Positions 1 to 7,980 of a stretch of 64,000 nucleotides of DNA are shown in pieces. The position numbers and the translations under genes were made by a program. Within the stretch, counting starts at the first letter, position 1, and the number at the start of each line of letters is the position of its first letter. Origin of the DNA: Dolichospermum planctonicum (GTDB lineage Bacteria > Cyanobacteriota > Cyanobacteriia > Cyanobacteriales > Nostocaceae). The stretch is from positions 1-64,000 of the forward strand of contig NZ_BJCF01000006.1 of NCBI RefSeq assembly GCF_005402965.1, given 5' to 3'. The notes below the pieces were generated by a model, which saw only the letters and a list, made by a program, of their open reading frames with translations, searched no databases and was not told the DNA's origin.

Positions 1-263
1 ATGACGTTTTTGGTGATTTACTGTTTCTCAAATGCCTTTTTTCACTTTATATGTTTGTTTTGATGCTCTCTTTAATTTTTTCTCTACGTAATTTACCTCT
101 GTGACAGTTTGGGGTGCGGAATGTGGGATTTATTTTTTTACTGAACTTTTTTGGGTAATAAAGGCTACTCTACTTTCACTCTCTAGGAAGGGGAGGGGAC
201 TATTTTATTCCATTAGGGTCTTCAAATTTTACTGAAACCGCATAAGTGGGTTAGCGTTAAAAA

Positions 264-577
264 TTGGCTATTATATAGCGAACTGCTTGCAGCAGCGCTT
301 CGCTATCGCTGTGCTACATCCAAAATCTTTACCAAGGGTGCGTTACTAATAGCTAACACACCCTACTACTTGGCTATTATATAGCGAACTGCTTGCAGCA
401 GCGCTTCGCTATCGCTGTGCTACATCCAAAGTCTTTACCAAGGGTGCGTTACTAATAGCTAACACACCCTACTACTTGGCTATTATATAGCGAACTGCTT
501 GCAGCAGCGCTTCGCTATCGCTGTGCTACACTCAAAGTCTTTACCAATGGTGCGTTACTAATAGCTAACACACCCTA
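264..577. repeat. Three tandem copies of a 106-bp unit
   Basis: A 106-bp unit starts at 264, 370 and 476 and is repeated almost without change; the third copy loses similarity near 577. Each unit contains two palindromes. The first, in its left half, is built around GCGCTTCGCTATCGC. The second is GGGTGCGTTA, eight bases, then TAACACACCC (336-363, 442-469 and about 548-575). The second palindrome belongs to the same family as those around the transposase gene at 16403-16954. No open reading frame of note lies here. Confidence 0.9.
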
Positions 578-852
578 TTTCTAAATATTTTAAGATAGTT
601 CTTCCTTGTCAACTTAACGATAACATATTTAAAATCCTTTGTCAATACCTAAAAAGCAAATTTTTCGCGGTTTTTTTGCGTCTTGTCAACTGTCAACTGT
701 CAAATGCCTTTTTGACAACTCAAAAATTGTCATTGCTGCATTAAACGCTTTTTGATATATCCCTAAATCTTCATGGGTTTTAATTTTTCTTGGTTCTTCT
801 TCCTTGTCCACTTTCCTTCCTTGTCTGCCTTGTCTTTCCTTATACGAGTAAA
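578..852. other. Gene-free spacer, AT-rich with short simple repeats
   Basis: No convincing gene. It holds a short run of the heptamer TCAACTG near 686-703 and pyrimidine-rich CTTCCTTGTC-like runs at 795-840. These repeats are of the kind usual in filamentous cyanobacterial spacers. It lies downstream of the leftward sigma-factor gene. Confidence 0.5.
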
Positions 853-2397
853 TTACTGGGGTGTGATCAGAACATTGACACGGATTTTGTAGATTCCTTG
901 TGGTAATAAGCCGGAAATATTGGTAATCTCAAGGTAAACTGGATACTCTTTACCACTAGTGACTGCTGCTTGAACTGCACTTGCTACATTCAGCGGATAA
1001 ACTGGGGTAGACCTGCCACTAGGTGAAATTTCACTTTGAATCAGGAGATTATCACCATCTTTGACTTTAGCGTTGATCAGATCAAGATCGTTATATGTTT
1101 TACTGCCAGATAAAACCGTACCGTTATCAGTAATATTGGTAATGCTCAAGACGATGCCAGTAGTGTGAGTAATATTTAATATCGCTGGTGTAGGATCATC
1201 ACTTTGAAATTCTTGCTCAGGGGTGTTTTCAATAGGACCTGGACTGGTGCTGTTAATCTTGACAACGGATGGTATGGTGCCTGTAAAGTTTATATTAAGA
1301 TCTTCGGCTGAGGCTTTGAGTGGAAAAGCAGCAGCAATAATCACAGCTAAACTTGTACTTACTGTAGTCTGGTAGATCATGATTAAGAATTGACCATAGG
1401 AAAGTTGATATGGAGGAGGAGAACGAGAGGGAATAACTTTGGCTACTCTTTGGTTCATACTATGAATGTACACTTTTTGGCAACTTGGAGTTTTAATTGC
1501 TGTGGGGTAGCGAACTGCTGGCACCAGTGCCGCGATTTTTTCTGCTAAGACGATATTAATCTGGTCGAAAAAGTTCCGGAAAATTCTCTGTTTTTCAGGG
1601 ACTACAGTATACACAGAAGTTGAATTATCCTCCTTTTCTCCTGCTTGAGAAGGGAAACCAACATCTAGTTTCTTCTCCTGGTCAAGAGGAGGGTTAGGGT
1701 GGGGTAGAACCTGAGTATTAACTGCTTCTGGTAATTCTTCCTGGTTGGATAATTCTAAAATCGGTAATTCTATATTTTCAATATTAGCTAATCCTATTTT
1801 AGTGATCTGATCAGACTCTTTATTTCTGTCAATTTGAGAAACAACCTCAAATTTACGCCTGTCTTCCCCGATATAATCCTGATGATATCGCTGTTTTAAA
1901 ATTATCCGAGCTTCATGAATTCGCCTACGTACATTGCAGCAGGAAATATTCAGTTTTTGTGCAATTTCTATATATGATAGTTCTTCTTGAAAGTATAAAA
2001 TAAAGGTATCACGTAGTATGGGACGTAACTCATCAATCCAAACAGAAAAAATTTTTTCCAGTTCTTGTTGCGTAGCCACAAACACTGGATTTTCCTCTTC
2101 TTTAGTCACTAATAATTCTGCATTTCTATCACTAATAACTTCCCGATTATGACAATATTGGATAGTCTGATAACGCTGTCTTTGCAGATCAAGACAGAGA
2201 TTATAAGTTAGTTTTGTTACCCAAGGTTTAAAGTTGATCACTTGTACCTGATGGATACGTATTTTCTCCTCAGCTTTGAGCATAGCTTGACTTAAAACAT
2301 CTTCAGCATCAGGAACGTTACCCATCCACTTCACACAAGCTTTGTATAAATATTCATTGTGATCCATCCACAATGACCAAAACTCTGATGTCATCAT
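853..2397 (-). CDS. Sigma-70/ECF-like sigma factor fused to a membrane segment and exported C-terminal domain
   Basis: 514 residues. Residues about 8-85 look like sigma region 2 (DAEDVLSQAM, KPWVTKLTYNLCLD). Residues 112-170 look like region 4, with a helix-turn-helix (LSYIEIAQKLNISCCNVRRR) that would contact the -35 element. A long, poorly conserved linker follows (170-330). Then comes a hydrophobic stretch at 336-358 ending in KASAED (361-366), which resembles a signal-peptidase I site. The last 150 residues are beta-rich and look secreted. In this topology the sigma part is cytoplasmic and the tail periplasmic. A sigma factor is usually about 180-200 residues, so this is a long fusion. No anti-sigma gene is adjacent; the tail may do that job (inference). 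The sigma assignment is good; the role of the tail is unknown. Confidence 0.8.
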   Translation of the reverse strand: MMTSEFWSLWMDHNEYLYKACVKWMGNVPDAEDVLSQAMLKAEEKIRIHQVQVINFKPWVTKLTYNLCLDLQRQRYQTIQYCHNREVISDRNAELLVTKEEENPVFVATQQELEKIFSVWIDELRPILRDTFILYFQEELSYIEIAQKLNISCCNVRRRIHEARIILKQRYHQDYIGEDRRKFEVVSQIDRNKESDQITKIGLANIENIELPILELSNQEELPEAVNTQVLPHPNPPLDQEKKLDVGFPSQAGEKEDNSTSVYTVVPEKQRIFRNFFDQINIVLAEKIAALVPAVRYPTAIKTPSCQKVYIHSMNQRVAKVIPSRSPPPYQLSYGQFLIMIYQTTVSTSLAVIIAAAFPLKASAEDLNINFTGTIPSVVKINSTSPGPIENTPEQEFQSDDPTPAILNITHTTGIVLSITNITDNGTVLSGSKTYNDLDLINAKVKDGDNLLIQSEISPSGRSTPVYPLNVASAVQAAVTSGKEYPVYLEITNISGLLPQGIYKIRVNVLITPQ

Positions 2398-2528
2398 AAC
2401 AGTACAATTATAGTTGTATAGTTGGTTGACTATAAAGCCATCTTAAAAACGATGCATTGAGCTTGTATCCGATTTTTCGGTCAGCAAAAAATGTATCTTT
2501 CTTATCAAGTTTAGAATAATACGTTACA

Positions 2529-2568
2529 ATTGTCAATAATTTTCAATAATTTTGATGTTATTGACAAT
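2529..2568. promoter_or_regulatory. Perfect 11-bp inverted repeat upstream of the sigma gene
   Basis: ATTGTCAATAA at 2529-2539 is the exact inverse of TTATTGACAAT at 2558-2568, with an 18-bp AT-rich middle. It lies about 130 bp upstream of the leftward sigma-factor start and about 170 bp upstream of the rightward small gene. It could be an operator or a hairpin in a leader; nothing else in the 337-bp spacer is recognisable. Confidence 0.3.
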
Positions 2569-2734
2569 ATTGATGCTGAAATTCTGTATTGTGGTGTATT
2601 AAGTAGGATATGGCAGATAGTATCATAACCAATGAACAATCATTACACTTCATTGCGAAATCAGCAAACAGACAAAAAACATGATAGATTTTAATCTAGT
2701 ACGGCTATTACACCAATTTACGAAGGAGAACACA

Positions 2735-2941
2735 GTGACAATGGAATCAAACGTATTAACGGGCGCAACTGTAGACAATCAAGATATCAGCGACTATGTT
2801 GCCCATTTACAGTTGCACATGACACTACAAGCTCGCAACTTGGTTCCCAACTTCCAACAAACTATACAAGATTCTCGTCAACAATTACTTCATCAAACCC
2901 AAGCAGACTTTGAAAAGTTTGCTTCTCGTCAAAGTCTATAG
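2735..2941 (+). CDS. Small hypothetical protein
   Basis: The frame is open from 2681, but the only good ribosome-binding site is AAGGAG at 2723-2728. That favours GTG at 2735 (6-nt spacing) or ATG at 2741, giving a protein of about 67-69 residues. It is soluble, rich in Gln and His, and probably helical (ISDYVAHLQLHMTLQARNL, then QTIQDSRQQLLHQTQADFEK). No family is recognised. It is divergent from the sigma-fusion gene and followed by a likely terminator, so it is probably a monocistronic unit. The clear Shine-Dalgarno sequence and terminator support it being real. Confidence 0.55.
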   Translation: MTMESNVLTGATVDNQDISDYVAHLQLHMTLQARNLVPNFQQTIQDSRQQLLHQTQADFEKFASRQSL

Positions 2942-2987
2942 AATGTCTGTGGATTTAAAAGTATTTTTAGTAGAATTAACATACAAT

Positions 2988-3042
2988 AAAAGCAGATATT
3001 TGTGGTTTTCACCCTAAGGGTATAATCGCGGTTTCTGCTTTT
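2988..3042 (+). terminator. Probable intrinsic terminator of the small gene
   Basis: AAAAGCAGA (2988-2996) pairs with TCTGCTTTT (3034-3042), with an inner ACCC-TAA-GGGT hairpin at 3011-3021. A T-rich run follows. The long, imperfect middle lowers certainty. Confidence 0.45.
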
Positions 3043-3226
3043 GATATTTTTTACGTATTTAGTCAAGGTTTAATTAAGGGAATCACTCTTTGGAAACAAG
3101 ACATCAGGGTAAAAACCCGTTAAAATAAATAGAAAATAAATAGAAATAATTGTAGTATAACATCACTATCATATTTTGTTTTTGTAATTTTGTTTTTGTA
3201 AAGGTTAAATAGCGGCTGGAATTAAA

Positions 3227-4471
3227 ATGAATCCACTACTCCCTCGAAACCTCAGTGTTATTATCAGACCAGTCCAACATCGAGATTTGGACGGAATTGA
3301 ATCCTTGACTCAAGAGTCATTATCCCACCTTTCCCCCCAAGCAGCTACTGAATCTATGGGTGAAATGCAGTGGCTACGGCGCTGGTATGGATTACTTAAA
3401 TTCTTGAGTTGGTTTCCTAACCCATTACAATACCGCTTCTGGAGCTATATCGCCGAACAGGGACGAATACTGTTAGGAATGATTCAAGTATCACCCTTTA
3501 ACCGGACTCGTAGCACTTGGCGTGTTAATAAAGTCATGTTAGCACGAACCGGCGATCGCATGGGGGTAGGTTCTCAACTACTACGCCATTGCTTTGAATC
3601 AATTTTAGAAGCGCGGACGTGGATATTAGAAGTTAACGTTAATGATGTGGATGCCTTAGCACTTTATCGGCATAATGGATTTCAACGTTTAGCAGAAATG
3701 ACATACTGGGAAATTAGTCCGCAGTTATTAGCCGAATTAATCCAAACCGAACCAGATTTACCCAATCTCTTGCCAGTGAGTAATGCTGATGCTCCTCTAT
3801 TATATCAATTAGATACAGCATCCATGCCTCCTTTAGTCAGGCAAGTATTTGATCGTCATACCCACGACTTTAAAACTACCTTGTTTGGGGCGATAATTGA
3901 TGCTGTCAAGCAGTGGACGAGCAAAACTGAAGTTGTCAGTGGCTATGTGTTTGAACCCCAGCGCAAAGCAGCTATTGGTTATTTTCAGATCCAACTGCAC
4001 CGTACCGGGGCAAATCCTCATGTAGCAACTCTCACAGTTCATCCCGCTTATACTTGGTTGTATCCTGAATTATTGTCTCAATTAGCTCGCATTGCCCAAG
4101 ATTTTCCCCAACAAGGGTTACAATTAGCTTCTTCAGACTATCAACCAGAACGGGAGGAATACTTAGAGCGTATTGGTGCTAAACGTCGAGAACATACCCT
4201 GATCATGTCTCGTTCTGTGTGGCATAAACTCAGAGAATCGAAATTTGTCTCCTTAGAAGGGATTCAGTGGCAAGAAATGTTACAAGGACTGCAACCGACT
4301 CGCAAACCCATACCAGGGGGAATGTCATGGATACCGCAAACACAACAGGTACAGCCAGAAAGAGCTATACCAAACCAGTCAGAAATTGTCAGTTTCACTC
4401 ATAAAAGTTCTCATATAGATACACCCCCTCTACTAGACTCAGCCACAGATCAACTCCATGAACAACAATAA
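3227..4471 (+). CDS. GNAT-family N-acetyltransferase
   Basis: 414 residues. The N-terminal 170 residues form a GNAT domain: an opening strand with RPVQHRDLDGIESL, a central RTGDRMGVGSQLLRHC acetyl-CoA loop, and the closing NVNDVDALALYRHNGFQRL typical of motif B. The second half resembles a degenerate acetyltransferase repeat (AATLTVHP is approximated by VATLTVHPAYTWLYPELL). The last 70 residues are low complexity. It looks cytoplasmic; the substrate is unknown. Its 3' end overlaps ruvX by 14 bp, so the two are probably co-transcribed and translationally coupled. The family call is safe, the biological role open. Confidence 0.85.
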   Translation: MNPLLPRNLSVIIRPVQHRDLDGIESLTQESLSHLSPQAATESMGEMQWLRRWYGLLKFLSWFPNPLQYRFWSYIAEQGRILLGMIQVSPFNRTRSTWRVNKVMLARTGDRMGVGSQLLRHCFESILEARTWILEVNVNDVDALALYRHNGFQRLAEMTYWEISPQLLAELIQTEPDLPNLLPVSNADAPLLYQLDTASMPPLVRQVFDRHTHDFKTTLFGAIIDAVKQWTSKTEVVSGYVFEPQRKAAIGYFQIQLHRTGANPHVATLTVHPAYTWLYPELLSQLARIAQDFPQQGLQLASSDYQPEREEYLERIGAKRREHTLIMSRSVWHKLRESKFVSLEGIQWQEMLQGLQPTRKPIPGGMSWIPQTQQVQPERAIPNQSEIVSFTHKSSHIDTPPLLDSATDQLHEQQ

Positions 4472-4949
4472 CGTGATTTCTCCACAGCAATCAAAATCAT
4501 TTATCTCCGCTTTGGGTGTCGATGTTGGTAGTAAACGCATCGGTTTAGCGGGATGTGATGGGACTGGTTTAATTGCTACGGGTATCACCACGATTGAGCG
4601 TCGTTCCTTTGTCGAAGATGTAGCACAAATCCAGCAAATAGTCAACCAGCGACAGGTACAAATTCTTGTGGTTGGTTTACCATATTCAATGGATGGTACT
4701 ATTGGTGTTCAAGCCCGTCACGTGCAAAAATTTGCCTCTAGACTGGCTTCGGCGCTCAAACTTCCCTTAGAATATATGGACGAAAGATTAACTTCCTTGC
4801 AAGCAGAACAACTGCTGATAGCTGAGAATCGTTCCCCGTCTAGAAATAAGGGTTTAATAGATCGTAAAGCTGCTGCATTGATTTTACAACAGTGGTTAGA
4901 TGCTAGACGCAGTTTAGTACAGGGGGCAGTAACATTTACTGATGAGTGA
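4458..4949 (+). CDS. ruvX: Putative pre-16S rRNA nuclease / Holliday junction resolvase YqgF
   Basis: 163 residues with the RNase H-like fold of the RuvX/YqgF family. The first acidic strand is ALGVDVGSKRIGLAGCD, the second is ILVVGLPYSMDGTIG, and the active site is completed by YMDERLTSLQAEQ and IDRKAAALILQQWLD. Known bacterial members (YqgF) process the 5' end of 16S rRNA and were once thought to resolve Holliday junctions. Length and motifs are normal. It starts inside the preceding GNAT gene and is followed 137 bp later by the DUF3727 gene. Confidence 0.93.
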   Translation: MNNNNVISPQQSKSFISALGVDVGSKRIGLAGCDGTGLIATGITTIERRSFVEDVAQIQQIVNQRQVQILVVGLPYSMDGTIGVQARHVQKFASRLASALKLPLEYMDERLTSLQAEQLLIAENRSPSRNKGLIDRKAAALILQQWLDARRSLVQGAVTFTDE

Positions 4950-5086
4950 CCCCTTTTTACATGGTATTCTAAAAGCTATTACTTCTATCTCTGAATTTAT
5001 GGTTGACATCAACTGTCCGCAAGCAGTTTGATGATTTCCATATTGAAGAGTATTAGATTTTATGATTACAGCTACATAATTCAAGT

Positions 5087-5659
5087 ATGAATTCATCTCC
5101 ATTTCCCGAAGACAATGATCACGATTCCGAAAGTTCCCTGATTTTAACAGATGAGCTAAAACGAACCCTAGAATGTTACATTGAACATAATCTCTCCGTA
5201 GATGGAGAAAATTATGTTCTGCTTTTGCCCGTAGATACACCGATAGAAATATTTGCTTGGCAAACTGATGGCGATGAAGAAGAAGCCGTATTAGTAGAAG
5301 ATGATGATATCATTGAAGAAATATTCGGCACGGCTCAAGCAGTTCTTTCTGAGCAAAACCTGATTCTCAAGAATACTGCTTATGCTTTAACCGTAGCAGG
5401 GGAGTTACCTCCTGAAGACGAATCTAAATTCTTCACTTTAGAAATTGAAGACGAAGAAAACGGTTTAGAACCAGAGCAATTAATGGAAATTGCCAATTTT
5501 TATCATGACGACCAGGAGTATGCAATTTATACTCCCCTAGACCCCCTACTCTTTTTTGCGAGAATTACTAAAACTGGTGAACCAGAATTACTTTCTCCTG
5601 AAGAGTTCCGTAAATTTCAACCCCTCTTAGAAGAACATCTTTTTAATGAAGTTGAGTAA
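5087..5659 (+). CDS. DUF3727 domain protein
   Basis: 190 residues, strongly acidic, without membrane segments. The first half (LTDELKRTLECYIEHNLSVDG, then YVLLLPVDTPIEIFAW) resembles a DUF1292-like fold, and the second half (LEIEDEENGLEPEQLMEIANF) the DUF3727 region found in cyanobacteria and plastids. The function is not known to me. Its place directly after ruvX suggests a link with rRNA or translation housekeeping, which is inference only. The spacer downstream (5660-5945) contains CCTGTTCCCTGTTCCC simple repeats and no gene. Confidence 0.85.
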   Translation: MNSSPFPEDNDHDSESSLILTDELKRTLECYIEHNLSVDGENYVLLLPVDTPIEIFAWQTDGDEEEAVLVEDDDIIEEIFGTAQAVLSEQNLILKNTAYALTVAGELPPEDESKFFTLEIEDEENGLEPEQLMEIANFYHDDQEYAIYTPLDPLLFFARITKTGEPELLSPEEFRKFQPLLEEHLFNEVE

Positions 5660-5984
5660 TTAATTCCAAAATTTAAGCATCCAGGAGCGAGGAATCAGAA
5701 GACTGGCAAAATTCTCACCCCTTGCTCCCATGCTGAAAATGGTGTTGCTAAATTGAAATCTGAAATTGCTCAATTCAACCTTGGCAACTCTAATTATTCG
5801 TGATTTAAGTAGGTTAACGGAAAAAAACCAACATAAGTAACGAAAAGTAAAGTGGCCTAAAACCTCTTCCCTGTTCCCTGTTCCCAGTTAAGAGTTCCCT
5901 TGTCATAACGACAATTTTTAACGCCAACGTACTTAGCGAATTTGCGTGAGATACTCACAATCTCATGGTAACTATACAAAAATT

Positions 5985-6515
5985 ATGACTCGCAACCATC
6001 TATTACAGCCTAACTTAATTTTAGCGGGTTCAGTTTTGACACTGACACCAGACTTAATCCAACAATATGGGCTAAAGGGGCTAGTATTGGATGTGGATGA
6101 AACTTTAGTACCCATGACCACAAGTTCTACTTTCCCAGAATTGCAAGCATGGGTAGAAGAAATCCGTACTCGTACAGCATTGTGGTTAGTTAGCAATAAT
6201 TTAAGTGAATCCCGAATTGGTGGTATTGCCCGTTCCCTAGAACTACCGTACTACTTAGGCGCGGCCAAACCCTCCCGGCGGAAAATTCGGGCTGCTTTAC
6301 AAGGGATGAATTTACCCGCACATCAAGTGGGTATGGTGGGCGATCGCTTGTTTACAGATGTATTAGCGGGTAATCGTTTAGGAATGTTTACAATTTTAGT
6401 AGAGCCAATTATCCATCCTGATTTTACAGCCATCCGTTCCCATCCTATCCGCAATATTGAAGTTTGGATATCAGAGATATTAGGTGCATCTATTATCGGC
6501 AAAAAACACAGGTGA
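5985..6515 (+). CDS. YqeG-family HAD IIIA-type phosphatase
   Basis: 176 residues from the ATG at 5985. The frame is open back to a GTG at 5946, but the family normally begins with a short sequence ending LLQPNLILAGS, which the ATG at 5985 provides. HAD motifs are visible: LVLDVDETLVP (motif I, two Asp), WLVSNN (motif II), a Lys in GAAKPSRRKI (motif III), and MVGDRLFTDVLAGNRLG (motif IV). Related proteins include Bacillus YqeG and mitochondrial Gep4, a phosphatidylglycerophosphate phosphatase. A role in phosphatidylglycerol synthesis for thylakoids is plausible but inferred. It is single-gene, rightward, and ends before a strong hairpin at 6689-6730. Confidence 0.88.
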   Translation: MTRNHLLQPNLILAGSVLTLTPDLIQQYGLKGLVLDVDETLVPMTTSSTFPELQAWVEEIRTRTALWLVSNNLSESRIGGIARSLELPYYLGAAKPSRRKIRAALQGMNLPAHQVGMVGDRLFTDVLAGNRLGMFTILVEPIIHPDFTAIRSHPIRNIEVWISEILGASIIGKKHR

Positions 6516-6688
6516 TCAGCTTTTCCTGCAATACAAATCTTTACAAAGATTCATAATTGATCAGGAAAGTAAATATAAAGAAATACTTAAGAAAGTCCCT
6601 ATTTTTTCAAAAATAGGCGATTATTAATTTTAATAACATCAGGGTCAGCCGAAAAAGACCCTAGCGGATAATAGATAAATATAAAACC

Positions 6689-6730
6689 GTACAGCGTCAA
6701 CCTTCACCATAGAGGGATTGGCGCTGTACA
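6689..6730. terminator. Hairpin between convergent genes, probable bidirectional terminator
   Basis: GTACAGCG (6689-6696) pairs with CGCTGTAC (6723-6730) around a 26-base loop, with an ATTTT run on the right. It sits 12 bp beyond the end of the leftward DUF790 gene and 170 bp after the rightward YqeG gene, so it could stop transcription from both sides. Confidence 0.5.
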
Positions 6731-6741
6731 TTTTGCATATT

Positions 6742-7980
6742 TTATATAAGTAAGTTGGTGGGAAGGAAGTCAATTACTGCTAATACAGATTTGGGTAATA
6801 ACTTTTCTTTAAACCAAACAATTCTTGCGGGAACATTATCTAATTTGACTCCAGCTTTTTCTAAGTTCAACCTTTCGGAAATTGCTAAAATTAAATTATC
6901 GCAATTTGCCCGTTTTATTTGGTAAAATTTCTTTTGTAAATATTCTGGTCTCCAATAACCAATTATTTCTAAAATAAATACCCGTCCGTCTGCATGAACT
7001 AATCGAAAATCGGGAATCATCACACTACCAGGAATGGGAATTAAATTAACTTCTCTCTCTAATATCCAACCACTTTTTAAGCCATCCCATTTACTAGCAA
7101 AAGATTCCTCCAACATACTATCATAAGGTTTACCTGGAGGATAATGGGAGACTAATCCACATTCAGAATTAAGGCTAAAACGTCCTATTTTCAAATCATT
7201 TGTGTAAAAATCACGAGTTTGTAAAGTCGCTGATAAACTCCATTTTGTCACATGAAGTAAAGCGGGAATTAACTTGGCTATAGCTAAACCATAACGGGTA
7301 CTGGAAGTAAATAAACTTGCCGGACCATCTACAGTAATCGTAAAACCATGATCTGCATCACCTTCAATATAAGCCATTAATTGAAATAGCTTTAAATAAC
7401 GAAACAATAGTTTATATTCTCCGGGAACATTGCGATGAGCATTTAATACTAATTGACTAGCTTTATAAAAAACTCCTTGAATTTGAGATAAATTATAACG
7501 ATGTAAAACATCTTCTGGTTTGGGAGCATCAAAAGCAGTTAGAATTTTATTTTCTGATAAATCTGCGTAAAGTCCGTCTCGTATTTGTATAGGTAAAATT
7601 TCTTGGTTGAGTTCTTGACTTAAATCAGCCGCAATTTTATTTAAAGTAATATCCGTTAATTCTCGACTACAAGTAGATTTTGCTGCTAAAGTAAATACCC
7701 TTTCTCTTAACATTGCTGGTTCGAGAGGACTGACTATTTCAAAAGTACAAAAACTGCTTTTCAGAATATAAGCTAAACCCCGTTTCATGCGGTAATCTGT
7801 AGTATCTCCTTCAAAGTCTGCTAATTGACGTTCTAATAATCCTTGAGTTTTCCCGACTGCTTCCTGAAAAAAACTAATTAAATCCCTGGCTAAATTCAAA
7901 TGTTTATGATCAAGTTTCAGTCTCTTCGGAATAATTTCCTCGCCGTTTTGGCGGTGTATCAGTAAGTCCGTTGGTAACAT
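6742..7980 (-). CDS. DUF790 nuclease (Bax1-type partner of XPB helicase)
   Basis: 412 residues. The sequence matches the DUF790 family: an N-terminal MLPTDLLIHRQNGEEIIPKRL, a helical middle, and a C-terminal part with PDFRLVHADGRVFILEIIGYW. The last is a PD-(D/E)xK-like nuclease core (D in PDFRL, E in LEIIGYW). In archaea the DUF790 protein Bax1 is a structure-specific nuclease that binds XPB and cuts bubble DNA, acting as a nucleotide-excision-repair-like pair. Here the gene overlaps the 3' end of the helicase gene by 71 bp in another frame, which implies co-translation and supports a complex. The family and pairing are well supported; in-vivo repair function is inference. Confidence 0.85.
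   Translation of the reverse strand: MLPTDLLIHRQNGEEIIPKRLKLDHKHLNLARDLISFFQEAVGKTQGLLERQLADFEGDTTDYRMKRGLAYILKSSFCTFEIVSPLEPAMLRERVFTLAAKSTCSRELTDITLNKIAADLSQELNQEILPIQIRDGLYADLSENKILTAFDAPKPEDVLHRYNLSQIQGVFYKASQLVLNAHRNVPGEYKLLFRYLKLFQLMAYIEGDADHGFTITVDGPASLFTSSTRYGLAIAKLIPALLHVTKWSLSATLQTRDFYTNDLKIGRFSLNSECGLVSHYPPGKPYDSMLEESFASKWDGLKSGWILEREVNLIPIPGSVMIPDFRLVHADGRVFILEIIGYWRPEYLQKKFYQIKRANCDNLILAISERLNLEKAGVKLDNVPARIVWFKEKLLPKSVLAVIDFLPTNLLI

Noticed and set aside
264-577. Possible CRISPR-like array
   Set aside because: The whole 106-bp unit is repeated without unique spacers, and there are only three copies; no cas genes in the window.
4914-5240. 108-codon antisense ORF across the ruvX-DUF3727 gap
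   Set aside because: Overlaps both conserved genes on the opposite strand and has no recognisable protein character.
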